Part shown: positions 9,708 to 18,602 of the stretch, in pieces | Layout of the letters: every line of letters begins with the position of its first letter | Numbering within the stretch: the first letter of the stretch is position 1 | Assembly: GCF_031583595.1 (NCBI RefSeq) | Contig: NZ_CP134145.1 | Span: forward strand, 868,001 to 932,000 | Direction of reading: 5' to 3' | DNA: 64,000 nt | Origin: Thalassotalea psychrophila | GTDB lineage: Bacteria > Pseudomonadota > Gammaproteobacteria > Enterobacterales > Alteromonadaceae | The notes under the pieces: generated by a model | Databases searched by the model: none | What the model was told of the DNA's origin: nothing | Seen by the model: the letters and a program-made list of their open reading frames with translations, nothing else | Position numbers and translations under genes: made by a program

Positions 9708-9744
9708 CCTCTCTGGGTATCTTCATATAAGATACCCAGAGAGG
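9708..9744 (+). terminator. perfect 16-bp inverted repeat, terminator-like
   Basis: Arms cctctctgggtatctt and the exact complement enclose a 5-nt loop; agtac and six T follow on the plus strand. It lies 23 bp beyond the stop codon of the minus-strand FAD oxidoreductase. The T-run is on the wrong side for that gene, so it may act mainly on plus-strand transcripts or be a mobile-element end. Confidence 0.6.
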
Positions 9745-9767
9745 AGTACTTTTTTATCATTGTTTAT

Positions 9768-11342
9768 TCAACCAATATCTCGAATAATTTCTTTCGCCGC
9801 ATTATGCCCTGGCGCACCAGTAACTCCTCCTCCGGGATGAGTTCCAGCACCACACATATATAATCCTTTAATCGGTGCACGATAATCTCCATGACCTAAC
9901 ATCGGACGAGCACTGAACATTTGATCGAGACTCAAAGCACCGTGCATAATATCGCCTTTGACCAAACCGAATTTTCTTTCTAAATCGAGCGGACTTAAAA
10001 CCTGCTTGCCAAGCACACTTGATTTAAAGCCCGGCGCATAGACTTCTATCGTGTCGATAATTAGTTCAGCAGCTTCATCTCTGTGTTGATCCCAATCAAT
10101 ATCAGGATCAAACTGTTGACAAAACAAACTGGCTACATGCTGTCCCGGTGGCGCTAAGCTGTCATCCAACGTAGAGGGGATTAACATTTCAATCAATGGT
10201 ACTTTAGACCAACCGTATTCTCTCGAGTCGCGATAGGACTGGTCTAAAAACTTAACTGTGGGGCCAAGAACAATGCCACCAGTTAGATGATCGTTACTTG
10301 CTCTCGGTTGATTTTTAAGACAGGTAAATTGTGGTAATTCTGATAGCGCCACGTTCATTCGAAAAGTGCCGGAACCATTTTTATAATGTTTAATGCGTCG
10401 TGCGAAATCTTCTGGTAAATGTTGTTCGTCTACCATCTTATTAAATAACAAACTTGGGTTTACATTGGCTGCTACAACTTTAGCATGAATCGTTTTTCCG
10501 TCTGTTAACTCCACCCCAATAGCTTTTCCATTTTCGACAATTACACGTTTTACCGATTGATTCACTTCTATGGTTACGCCTTTTTCTAAAGCAGAAGCAG
10601 CCATAGCCTGTGTAATTGCACCCATACCACCTACGGCATGACCCCAAAGACCTTTTTTGCCATTGACCTCACCAAACGCATGGTGCATTAAAACGTAAGC
10701 CGAACCTGGTGTATACGGGCTAGCGTAGTTGCCAACTAAGCCATCGAAGGCAAAAGCGCCTTTAACATATTCATTCTCGAAATATAAATTCAGAAAATCA
10801 TCGACACTCTTGGTGAAAATATCCATGACAACACGATTTTCTTCAACTCTAAGTTTTCTAGCACGATTGCCTAGCGTGAGAGCTTTTAAAAGATCCCGGA
10901 TCCCACCGCCGACATTCGGAGGCGTTTGCAAAAGGAAATCACGGATTAAATCGGCAACTAATTCTATATCACGCAAATATAAATCGAGTGACTTAGCGTC
11001 ATTTTCTGAATAACGAGCGATCTCCTTTTTAAGGTTTTCACTTCCTACAGTAAACGCTAAAAAGTCGCCTTCAGGATTCGGCCAGAAATTATTAACTTTT
11101 CGTTCTAATATTTTTAAGCCATGACGGTGCAATTCAAGATCATTAATAACTTTGGGATTAAGAAGACTAACCGTATAAGAAGCAACAGAGTTTTTAAAAC
11201 CAGGATGAAATTCTTCTGTAATCGCAGCGCCACCTACGATTGGATTACGCTCCAAAATAGTAACTTGCAAACCCGACTTGGCCAAATAGTTTGCACAAAC
11301 CAAACCGTTGTGTCCGCCGCCAATTATTAGTACATCAGTCAT
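9768..11342 (-). CDS. FAD-dependent oxidoreductase, PYROXD2/phytoene-dehydrogenase-like
   Basis: A 524-residue flavoprotein of the phytoene desaturase/amine oxidase superfamily. The N-terminal dinucleotide-binding motif VLIIGGGHNGLVCANYLA (residues about 4-21) is followed by LERNPIVGGAAITEEF, typical of this family. The C-terminus has GLYMCGAGTHPGGGVTGAPG, the second FAD-contacting segment. Overall resemblance is to the PYROXD2 branch rather than to true carotenoid desaturases, and no carotenoid genes lie nearby, so the substrate is unknown. The protein appears full-length and cytosolic. It occupies a module bounded by tRNA fragments at 9309 and 13858 together with the lipoproteins. Confidence 0.85.
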   Translation of the reverse strand: MTDVLIIGGGHNGLVCANYLAKSGLQVTILERNPIVGGAAITEEFHPGFKNSVASYTVSLLNPKVINDLELHRHGLKILERKVNNFWPNPEGDFLAFTVGSENLKKEIARYSENDAKSLDLYLRDIELVADLIRDFLLQTPPNVGGGIRDLLKALTLGNRARKLRVEENRVVMDIFTKSVDDFLNLYFENEYVKGAFAFDGLVGNYASPYTPGSAYVLMHHAFGEVNGKKGLWGHAVGGMGAITQAMAASALEKGVTIEVNQSVKRVIVENGKAIGVELTDGKTIHAKVVAANVNPSLLFNKMVDEQHLPEDFARRIKHYKNGSGTFRMNVALSELPQFTCLKNQPRASNDHLTGGIVLGPTVKFLDQSYRDSREYGWSKVPLIEMLIPSTLDDSLAPPGQHVASLFCQQFDPDIDWDQHRDEAAELIIDTIEVYAPGFKSSVLGKQVLSPLDLERKFGLVKGDIMHGALSLDQMFSARPMLGHGDYRAPIKGLYMCGAGTHPGGGVTGAPGHNAAKEIIRDIG

Positions 11343-11745
11343 ATTTTAATTCTCATTGTTGTTGTGCTAAAAACGCAATATTTCATTGCTTTTAATCTTT
11401 TATTTAACCAATAGAAGTATTATTTATCCATAACAATACCATTTAAATATCAACACTTTACACTGTAATAATCAATTAAAATTGAAAAGATATCAAGCCA
11501 CTTTTTTCAGATCATTATATTTCTGGCGTGGTGTACTTGTAGGGTAAAAATGGCTTTTCAGCTTCCTGGGCCGCCGCGAGGAAGCCTGAGTTGTTGGCAC
11601 TCTTGGACTCAAACAGTTCGGTGAATATATTGGCATTAAACGTACTACGGTTTTTGACTGTCTGGACTATCGACGACAGTGCTATCCATTCATGTGAAAA
11701 GAAGCCGCCGTTGTTGTAGGTCAGGGTAGGTTTATCGGGGCTTGA
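11343..11745. other. intergenic, mostly a start-less open frame on the minus strand
   Basis: Upstream of the FAD oxidoreductase. 11343-11514 is AT-rich and should carry that gene's promoter. The rest is the coding-like remnant described at 11515-11778. Confidence 0.5.
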
Positions 11746-11778
11746 TATTTTGCCGCATTGGGATTTATTGAAGATAGC
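11515..11778 (-). pseudogene. start-less 87-codon open frame, coding-like remnant
   Basis: The minus strand is open for 87 codons from a stop at 11779-11781 to a TAA at 11515-11517, with no ATG, GTG or TTG seen in frame. The translation has ordinary protein composition, with segments such as YNNGGFFSHEWIALSSIVQ and FLAAAQEAEKPFLPYKYTT. Its N-terminal part matches a decayed copy at about 9590-9690. I do not recognise the family. It may be a broken gene or a dispersed repeat that is open by chance. Confidence 0.4.
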
Positions 11779-12041
11779 TTAGATGTCTTCACATTTGATG
11801 CGCGCGAAAGCGTAGATACCGATGATGACGGTGATGGCTATAAAGATGCCGATGAAAAAAAACAGGTACCGATCCACTCGATAGTACTAGTAATCCAAGT
11901 CAAAACACTGATAATGGCGAACTTGATGAGAATAGCATCAATGAAAGGTCAGGTGGTTCGTTTCATTATCTATATCTACTACTTCTGGCTGTTTTATTGG
12001 TAAAGAGAAAAGAGTGGATTTGCATACATTCTGCAGACTAA
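11746..12041 (+). pseudogene. C-terminal remnant of a Ca-binding GlyGly-CTERM protein, frameshifted
   Basis: The first frame encodes a thrombospondin type-3-like calcium loop (ESVDTDDDGDGYKDADEKK). Translation then leaves frame at a run of eight A. Adding one A would restore TGTDPLDSTSNPSQ, a usual continuation of such loops, and then a complete GlyGly-CTERM tail: SGGSFHYLYLLLLAVLLVKR, that is Gly-Gly, a hydrophobic helix and basic residues. The stop in the restored frame is at 12039-12041. There is no signal peptide or upstream body, so only the C-terminal end of a longer secreted protein survives. A sequencing or slippage error in the A-run could explain the frameshift but not the missing N-terminus. 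Confidence 0.7.
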
Positions 12042-12298
12042 AAATCTATTATTAGCCAACTTAGACTAACATTAGGTGTAAAGCTCAGAACCGAACTGAC
12101 AGTTACCAACTTTTCATTGGGTAACTGTCAGTTTTAATTCGAGGTAGATCCTTTTCTGCCCACATCGTTTTCCTTCAATGACTGCTTCAAATAGCGTTAT
12201 GTCAAACCAAATTTCTTCCTTGATGAGTTATAACAACTTTCCTGACTTGAATAAAACCCACGAAGTAGTTAAGTGGGCATTATATTTTTCAAAAGACT

Positions 12299-13039
12299 TT
12301 ATTTAATCATGATATTTGTAAATGAGAAGTAACCATTGTCAGCTTGATAGATTAGTCCTTTCTGAGGAACATCATAATCAATTTGAACATAAGTCGCTAG
12401 GCCATTAAATTTACCATCGTAACGATTTCCACAAGAGCTTATCGTAAAATTAATTACATACACATTAAGTGTGTTATCAGGGTGTGTTATTTCACCATTA
12501 TACTGGCAGCCATTTGCATCAGAACCACTGATAAAACCTTCAGAGTCAATTGCTATTGATGAGTTGTAATCTAGTGTAGTGAAATTTCCAGACAAATCGC
12601 TTAAGGTTGTCACATCATTGCTTGATTCAGATTTAAAAAATTCGAACGAACTTGTGTTCACATTATCAAAATAAGCTTTACCTTGGATTTCGCTATCAGA
12701 ATGACCTCCTTGAATATAACCTTCACCATAAAAATTACCAAAAACATCAAACGCAGTTCCATCAGCGGTATAATTCTCGTCATTTAATGATATTTGATAT
12801 TTATCTTGCTCACCTGTTTCTAAGATAAATCTCGCCTCGCCAGTCGATGAAATTATACCTAAAGCAGCTATTGGTCGTTCACCAGTATATGTAACCTCTC
12901 CCTCCCATAACCCTGATGGCATTTTAGCTGCTGGAGGAGTTGGGGTTGGAGTTGGGTTAGATTCTTTATTAGAGCCACCGCCTCCACCGCCACAAGCAAC
13001 AGTTAATAAACTCAATAATACAATTATGAATTTTTTCAT
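12299..13039 (-). CDS. lipoprotein with Gly-rich and Pro-Thr linker, function unknown
   Basis: A 246-residue predicted lipoprotein. The signal MKKFIIVLLSLLTVAC ends in lipobox TVAC, then a GGGGGG run and a flexible PTPTPTPP linker (residues about 17-37), which should let the globular part extend from the membrane. The rest is beta-rich with repeated SGNF/DGKF-type strands and resembles small outer-membrane-associated lipoproteins of unknown role. It lies 14 bp downstream of the PEGA-like lipoprotein gene and is probably co-transcribed with it. Confidence 0.75.
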   Translation of the reverse strand: MKKFIIVLLSLLTVACGGGGGGSNKESNPTPTPTPPAAKMPSGLWEGEVTYTGERPIAALGIISSTGEARFILETGEQDKYQISLNDENYTADGTAFDVFGNFYGEGYIQGGHSDSEIQGKAYFDNVNTSSFEFFKSESSNDVTTLSDLSGNFTTLDYNSSIAIDSEGFISGSDANGCQYNGEITHPDNTLNVYVINFTISSCGNRYDGKFNGLATYVQIDYDVPQKGLIYQADNGYFSFTNIMIK

Positions 13040-13053
13040 TTAATTTCCTAATC

Positions 13054-13452
13054 TTACTCAGCGATTTTTACTTGGCTTTCTTCAGCTTCGCAAATTGGTG
13101 AAACGGTATATATAGTTGGGTATGCTTTCCATGCTGCTCCACTTATAAGATCTACAGGGATTGATATAACTCCCCAGTCAAGCAAGATCCCTAACAATGA
13201 TGTAGCATCAAATTTATCGCCAGTTTCAATAATCACTGGTTCACAACCTTTTTTTACAACTTTTATAGTATGAGTTTCCCCTCGATCTATTTGAACTAAA
13301 GCATCATCAATGCCGCGCTTAACACCATCGACGTAGATTCTTGTTCCTGGCTCCACTGATGTAATTGTAATATTGTCACTCGTACCATTAATAATTCCCG
13401 CACAACCAGACAAGAACAAAGACGCAGTTAATGCGCAAACTAATTTTTTCAT
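13054..13452 (-). CDS. PEGA-like lipoprotein
   Basis: A 132-residue lipoprotein with signal MKKLVCALTASLFLSGCAG (lipobox LSGC). Residues about 28-70 have the pattern of a PEGA-type domain: SVEPGTRIYVDGVKRG followed by beta strands and HTIKVVKKGCEPV. The C-terminal third has a hydrophobic segment (LLGILLDWGVISIPVDLISG) typical of small lipoproteins that carry such a domain. It is the first gene of a two-lipoprotein unit. Role unknown. Confidence 0.75.
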   Translation of the reverse strand: MKKLVCALTASLFLSGCAGIINGTSDNITITSVEPGTRIYVDGVKRGIDDALVQIDRGETHTIKVVKKGCEPVIIETGDKFDATSLLGILLDWGVISIPVDLISGAAWKAYPTIYTVSPICEAEESQVKIAE

Positions 13453-14011
13453 TTCAAACTCTCATATACTTAAATGGACAATCCATTACATTCGCTAAAC
13501 ATTTGATTACATATTTACACAATATTACAGTTTGAAATATGAACTGTTACAATTCAAAAAAGGCTGTGAAAAGTAAGTTAACAGGATGAATGTAATGACA
13601 TTTTTTTATATCTAAATGACTAGTTTATGAAGTGTTTGGTAACAATTATTTAATGTGTGACTTTGTAATAGCTTATTAAAAATAAGCTATTTAAATAATA
13701 ATTCTTGAAAATAAAAATGATTCGGAATGCTATGAGCTGGCAAATAAAGTTAAATAAATTATAGAGAGAGTCAAACAGCACTACAAACGATACTATAAAG
13801 TCTATTTTACATATGATGTTAGTGTGTATTTACTGTGAAGTCTTTTAGAAAGTGATGCCCTCCCTGACTTGAACAGGGGACCTGCCGATTATGAGCGCCT
13901 ATATTATCCTAGTTAGTGATAAAACGTGAAATAAATAAGGAATTAAGAAGCTATTAAAAGCCGACTAATAGGGTAATACCCAATTAGCCGGGTTTATATT
14001 TTTCTGCCATT
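13453..14011. other. intergenic with tRNA 3' fragment
   Basis: About 560 bp of AT-rich DNA upstream of the PEGA-like lipoprotein. Besides its likely promoter, the only structure seen is the exact 38-bp tRNA fragment at 13858-13895. No ORF or RNA gene is supported. Confidence 0.6.
13858..13895 (-). repeat. exact 38-bp copy of the tRNA-Ile2(CAU) 3' half
   Basis: Identical to 15951-15988 inside the intact tRNA over all 38 bp, same orientation. The identity runs from the acceptor stem's 3' strand through the T arm and variable loop and stops in the anticodon loop. This is the youngest-looking fragment and the one nearest the tRNA. Confidence 0.95.
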
Positions 14012-15805
14012 CTACTCTTGCCAAGTAAAGCTAATAGATGAAGTGTTTTGCCATGTTGAATTAAATAAATTGGCTTTAAATCGGTCGGGCTCAGCTTCAA
14101 GGAACTCTTGGTATCCATTTAAGTCATTGAAACTGGTTAAATTTAACTGGTACTGGAAATTATCAAGTAATTCGAATTCTTTTACTGAGATAAAATCGAA
14201 TACATCAAAATTATCTTGATTTGGTACTTTGCCTGTTACCGGTGCGTAGATGTTCCAATCGATCAATTTATCTTGGACTGTACTCATTTTTATATTGAAC
14301 CAAAATACATCTATTGAAGCGTATGATCTAAAGTCATAATCTAAATTATCACTCTGCACAAAATCCAACAGGTCTTGCGCTGACTCTAAAGGCAGTTTTA
14401 TATCAATTGTATTTTGAGGCTGATCAGTAAACTGACGACTGTATCTTTGTATCATCGGGTTAGTCATCCCTATTATCGCTTGATGCTCTATGCTTAGTGT
14501 TTCAATTTTATAAAATGATGTAGTTAGATCTGGAAAATAAAAAACATCACTAGTCATATCTATGCTTGGCCATGGAACAATTAGTTGGCGCAGCTGTTGA
14601 TTACCTTCGATATCACCTGTAGCAACTTTTAATACATTTAAATTTTCATCATTAATTGTTATTGAAAATGCAGTACCGGGCTTATCTAAAATTAAATCCT
14701 GATTTGGAACATAGTCTGCGATATAGGTAGCATAGGCTTGATCGTTTACACTAAAACTAGCGGTCGCTGAAACTGCAGGCCAGTTTTCATTTTCATCACG
14801 GCAAATTTCATAATCTGTCATTAATGTTTCACCACCAAGTATACCTAGGAATGACGGTCCATCGCCTTGGATGAAACCTGTTAGCATTATAAATCCTGTA
14901 TTAATCATATCACTGGCCATATCAGGTACTTTTACAGAAAAATTTGTAAGCTCGCATACGCAGCCTTGCGTGGTGTCACTTTGATGATAAAGTATTTTCA
15001 TATCAGTCATTGGTTGATTCATGAATGTTTTGGCAATAAGCTTGGATGCATTTGGGTCATCCCCCTCGGAGAATAGTATCGAAATGTCGGCGTGCGTTTG
15101 AGCCGTATAATATTCGATTAATCCCTGCTCATTAATCTGAACTTTAGTTTTGGTAGAAAAATTGGCATTGTGCACAATAAGTTGGGCATCATCTGCAAAT
15201 ATTTCAGCGCCGCATTTAGTTACAATGATAGGGGTTATAGATAATAGGTAATTAACCATAATATCAAGGCAATGTTTTATAGAGCTTTGTTCGCTATCGG
15301 TAACGGTTAAACATACATTATAGCTACCGCCATTGATGTATTGATGCATTGGGTTTTGCTGGTCAGACGTTGTTTCATCGCCGAAGTCCCAAGACCAACT
15401 TGCGATACTACCATCATCGGTACTGGTATCGGTAAAGATGACCAGTTGTTTGTTTTGTTCATTTGTAAAATTTGCTACAGGAGGTGTATTTATTGATGAA
15501 CGGGTATTGTCTAAAGGGAAGTCATCTTCAGTGTCAGGTACACCATCGTTATCATCATCCGTATCAGCATTATTGCCAATACCGTCGTTATCGGTATCTA
15601 CAGTCTCAGTACTATCAAGCGGAAATGCATCTTCAGCATCCTCTACACCATCATTGTCATCATCAGTGTCAATATTGTCAGGCGTACCGTCAGAGTCGGT
15701 ATCAATTGTTTGAGTTTGATTTGTAGTTGACGATTTACTTCCGCTACTTCCACCGCATCCAAATAAGAAAAGAACTACTAGAACTAAGATTAGGTTTTTA
15801 AACAT
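14012..15805 (-). CDS. lipoprotein with thrombospondin type-3 calcium repeats and a PKD domain
   Basis: A 597-residue surface lipoprotein. The signal ends in lipobox LFGC followed by GGSSGS. Residues about 34-105 form an Asp-rich calcium-binding array (DTDSDGTPDNIDTDDDNDG and repeats ending EDAFPLD). Residues about 108-190 are a PKD domain (SWSWDFGDETTS, NVCLTVTD). The remaining 400 residues are not recognised; four Cys near CGAEIFADD, GCVCELTNF and ICRDENENW could form disulfides. It is the only gene between the intact tRNA and the nearest tRNA fragment, so it may be the cargo of the most recent insertion. Confidence 0.75.
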   Translation of the reverse strand: MFKNLILVLVVLFLFGCGGSSGSKSSTTNQTQTIDTDSDGTPDNIDTDDDNDGVEDAEDAFPLDSTETVDTDNDGIGNNADTDDDNDGVPDTEDDFPLDNTRSSINTPPVANFTNEQNKQLVIFTDTSTDDGSIASWSWDFGDETTSDQQNPMHQYINGGSYNVCLTVTDSEQSSIKHCLDIMVNYLLSITPIIVTKCGAEIFADDAQLIVHNANFSTKTKVQINEQGLIEYYTAQTHADISILFSEGDDPNASKLIAKTFMNQPMTDMKILYHQSDTTQGCVCELTNFSVKVPDMASDMINTGFIMLTGFIQGDGPSFLGILGGETLMTDYEICRDENENWPAVSATASFSVNDQAYATYIADYVPNQDLILDKPGTAFSITINDENLNVLKVATGDIEGNQQLRQLIVPWPSIDMTSDVFYFPDLTTSFYKIETLSIEHQAIIGMTNPMIQRYSRQFTDQPQNTIDIKLPLESAQDLLDFVQSDNLDYDFRSYASIDVFWFNIKMSTVQDKLIDWNIYAPVTGKVPNQDNFDVFDFISVKEFELLDNFQYQLNLTSFNDLNGYQEFLEAEPDRFKANLFNSTWQNTSSISFTWQE

Positions 15806-15943
15806 GCTCTATTCCCACATAAAAGTTGTGGAAATAAGTATAGGTTAATATTTATTATTTGAAAGTTTGTACAATTTACTCTGGAAAAAGCCAGATAAAT
15901 ATTTAGGAAAAATGATTGTTCAGGAGAGTTTTGTAGTAAAAAA

Positions 15944-16020
15944 TGGTGGCCCCTCCCTGACTTGAACAGGGGACCTGCCGATTATGAGTCGGATGCTCTA
16001 ACCAACTGAGCTAAGGGGCC
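15944..16020 (-). tRNA. tRNA-Ile2(CAU), lysidine type
   Basis: A 77-nt cloverleaf on the minus strand with encoded CCA. The acceptor stem GGCCCCT pairs perfectly with AGGGGCC, the T stem CCCTG/CAGGG closes TTCAAGT, and the anticodon loop is CTCATAA with CAT anticodon. Acceptor stem and T loop match my memory of E. coli ileX rather than elongator tRNA-Met, so the C34 should be changed to lysidine by TilS. One end pair of the anticodon stem (27-43) is mismatched. The possibility that it is tRNA-Met is not fully excluded. Partial 3' copies lie downstream at 13858, 9309 and 5583. Confidence 0.9.
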
Positions 16021-16147
16021 ATCTAGATGTGCTGCTTGATTTGTTATTAGTGATAATAACCAAAAGCGGCGGCAAGTATAAGCATTTTTTATTTTATTGT
16101 CACCACTTGTTGTTTAAAAAGTTTTAGTTTTTGTTTGTTTGTTGCTT

Positions 16148-18541
16148 TTATGAGCAAGTTGTTGCTTTTCTTTTACAAATTGCTGCGGCGATAAGCAATA
16201 ATCCATAATAGTAACTGCCACCACCGGAGCTTGGTAACTCGGGCGTTATGATAATTGTTTCTATTTCTACAGTTACACTCACAGAATCACTTGCACTTAA
16301 ACCTGTGGCGTCTGTTGCGGTGAAAGCAAAAGTTAAAATGTCGTTTGTTTGCGGAGCAGTAAAGTTTGCCTGTAATTGATCGCTATTGTTAATACTAACT
16401 GATGCACCTGACAATTGTTGCCATTGATAGGTTAATGCATCGTTGTCTAGGTCGCTGGCACTGGCAATTAAGTTTACGTTGTTGCCGGCTTGTGCATTTT
16501 TGTTTGTGCCTGCATTAACTTGTGGTGTATTTTCCCCGTCGGTTGCCGATATTGTTATTGCTGCCAAGTTCGGTTGGCTTAGTGTCGCACCATTTTTAGG
16601 ATCGAAAAGTCGGATGAAAAATATTTCGTTTGGCTCTGCCAGGTTATCGGTGGTAATTTCTATATTAATGCTTTTGTCTGTACTATCTTGATCTTCCCAA
16701 GCTAGAGTGCCATTAGCCAAAGTAAAATCATCAATGTTTGCCGAGCCTGTCACTAACTCCCAGTTAACCTCTATATTGTCTTGTGCTTGATCATTTCTGC
16801 GAATATTTACTTGTATGGTTTGGCCTTCGCTGGTTGAGTAATTTTGATTGGTAAAACTTAAACTTCCTTGGTCAACATCTAAAGTATTGTCTTTTAAAAT
16901 GTATAAACCACTGTTGATATCACTGGCTAATATGTTGCCACTAGGCAGAAATGGATACACTCCCCAGGCACCATGAAATGAGGGATTGTTTGAAATAGGG
17001 TAGGTATCAAAAAAGCCGGCTTCAACAGGCTGGGTAGGATCGGTTATATCAATGACCGTAATGCCACGCTCATAATTAGACATATAGTATCGATTGCCAC
17101 GTACATAGCCATTATGGTCAATTGCCTGAGTGTCTCCTGTCCAGGTAGATAATAAACTTGGTGCGGTTAAGTCAGTGATATCAAATAATCTTAACGTGGT
17201 ATTTAAGTTAAAGTCTTGTTCATCAAGTTCATCATGAACGAGCATTAATAGTTTATCTTCAGTGTACCAGCCGGAGTGTACATATGAGGCATTGCTATAA
17301 CTGGTGGTGCTTAGTTTTGTAGGGGCACTATTTAGGGTTTTATCCCATAATTGGAAATCGTTCTCATTAAAGTCGAACATTATTTCGCAATGCTCGGTGC
17401 CATTAACGCATTGGCTGTCTTTCCGCTCATCATTAATCACCATAGAGGAAGCGTCGTGGCTATATTGACTGCGATTGTTTGCTGGTTTGTAAACGCTGAC
17501 CAAACTGGTTGGGTCTTCAAGGCTATAGGTATTAAAACCGCCACCATTTTGATTCGAACCTGCTATGTGCAGGTAGGGTTTCATCCCTGTAATTGTAACT
17601 CCTGTAGAGTAATCGACATTACTTAAATACACATTATGAGCACTTAAATCTGTTTTATCGCTAGCTTTGATAGTAACGGTATTAGGTAATTGACTTAAAT
17701 CTAAAATTAACAAACCTACATCAGCATTATCGGCTGTTACATAAGCATAGCTTTGCCATTTATTAATAGTAATATCGAAATATTGATAAACTTTGATATC
17801 ACGCCAAATTGTTTGTTCGCTTGCTATCGTGGTTATAACAACGGGGGCTGAAGGTGCTGTAACATCAACAATACCAATACCATTACTTAAGCCTATTAAC
17901 GCGTATTCTTTATTATCATTAAGATCGTAATGGCCCCAAATATCATTGCCTTCAGCGGGGTTTGTTGAAAACTGGTTAAGCGGAATATGAGCTAATAAAT
18001 CTAATTTATTACAAGCGTGATCTCCAGCATAGCCATTACTACAAATAGTATTAACTTGCTTTTCTTGTAAACGATTAAAAGTCGCAAGTTTGGCTTTGAT
18101 TATATTTTTTGTTGTGCTGCTCTCTGCTGATTTTTTATCAGCTATTACAGTGAAACCTTTGTCAGTTAGAGTTTGGACATAATCATAAGGTACACCAGTA
18201 AGGTAGGTGATATTACTAGTTTGTTTGTGGCTGAAATTGTCTTCGGTTCGATAATTACCGCGAATGGGCACTAAATCGCTTAATAAATAAAACAGCGTAT
18301 CAACGTTTTCTATATGATAACTGCCTTTGCTTAGTAATATTTGATCGCCTTTGTTGGCGTGTTGGGCAGCATAATTTATTGTTTTGCACGGTGTTGTTAC
18401 TATGTCACAACGGCCAGAATCAATACCATTAGAGGCTACATACCTCGCTTTATCGTGCTCGGCATGACTTAGGGCCTTATCATTATGAGTTGCTGTGATA
18501 AGTACCAATAAAAATACGCTTAGTTTAAATATATTATGCAT
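16148..18541 (-). CDS. choice-of-anchor B (LVIVD) surface protein with Calx-beta domain and GlyGly-CTERM
   Basis: A 797-residue secreted protein. Residues 1-24 look like a signal peptide. About 30-90 have a short beta-helix-like start (IDSGRCDIVTTPCKTINYAA). About 180-560 carry LVIVD-type propeller repeats, seen as GIGIVDVTAPSAPVV, VDYSTGVTITG and GITVIDITDPTQPVEAG. A Calx-beta domain (about 565-670, YSTSEGQTIQVNIRRN) and a PKD/Ig-like domain (about 675-765) follow. The C-terminus SSGGGSYYYGLLLIAAAICK is a GlyGly-CTERM sorting signal with a basic end, processed by rhombosortase in characterised species. Export is therefore expected through type II secretion followed by surface anchoring. Confidence 0.85.
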   Translation of the reverse strand: MHNIFKLSVFLLVLITATHNDKALSHAEHDKARYVASNGIDSGRCDIVTTPCKTINYAAQHANKGDQILLSKGSYHIENVDTLFYLLSDLVPIRGNYRTEDNFSHKQTSNITYLTGVPYDYVQTLTDKGFTVIADKKSAESSTTKNIIKAKLATFNRLQEKQVNTICSNGYAGDHACNKLDLLAHIPLNQFSTNPAEGNDIWGHYDLNDNKEYALIGLSNGIGIVDVTAPSAPVVITTIASEQTIWRDIKVYQYFDITINKWQSYAYVTADNADVGLLILDLSQLPNTVTIKASDKTDLSAHNVYLSNVDYSTGVTITGMKPYLHIAGSNQNGGGFNTYSLEDPTSLVSVYKPANNRSQYSHDASSMVINDERKDSQCVNGTEHCEIMFDFNENDFQLWDKTLNSAPTKLSTTSYSNASYVHSGWYTEDKLLMLVHDELDEQDFNLNTTLRLFDITDLTAPSLLSTWTGDTQAIDHNGYVRGNRYYMSNYERGITVIDITDPTQPVEAGFFDTYPISNNPSFHGAWGVYPFLPSGNILASDINSGLYILKDNTLDVDQGSLSFTNQNYSTSEGQTIQVNIRRNDQAQDNIEVNWELVTGSANIDDFTLANGTLAWEDQDSTDKSINIEITTDNLAEPNEIFFIRLFDPKNGATLSQPNLAAITISATDGENTPQVNAGTNKNAQAGNNVNLIASASDLDNDALTYQWQQLSGASVSINNSDQLQANFTAPQTNDILTFAFTATDATGLSASDSVSVTVEIETIIITPELPSSGGGSYYYGLLLIAAAICKRKATTCS

Positions 18542-18602
18542 ATTTATAGTTTAGGTTAGTTGCTTCTATACTCCTAGCTTATGGCAAATAAGTACTGTGC
18601 AG

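Larger units (their letters stand above)
8819..9767. other. long intergenic region with repeat remnants
   Basis: Almost 950 bp without a convincing gene. The first part (8819-9300) is AT-rich and should include the promoter of the protease; nothing else is seen there. From 9300 it contains a tRNA-Ile2 3' fragment, a degenerate protein-coding-like repeat (about 9590-9690) related to 11515-11778, and a perfect 16-bp-stem hairpin at 9708-9744. Short ORFs here are not supported by codon pattern or ribosome sites. Confidence 0.6.

Noticed and set aside
15438..15726. Ser-rich and Tyr/Gln-rich ORFs on the plus strand
   Set aside because: They are antisense shadows of the Asp-rich calcium repeats in the lipoprotein gene on the other strand.
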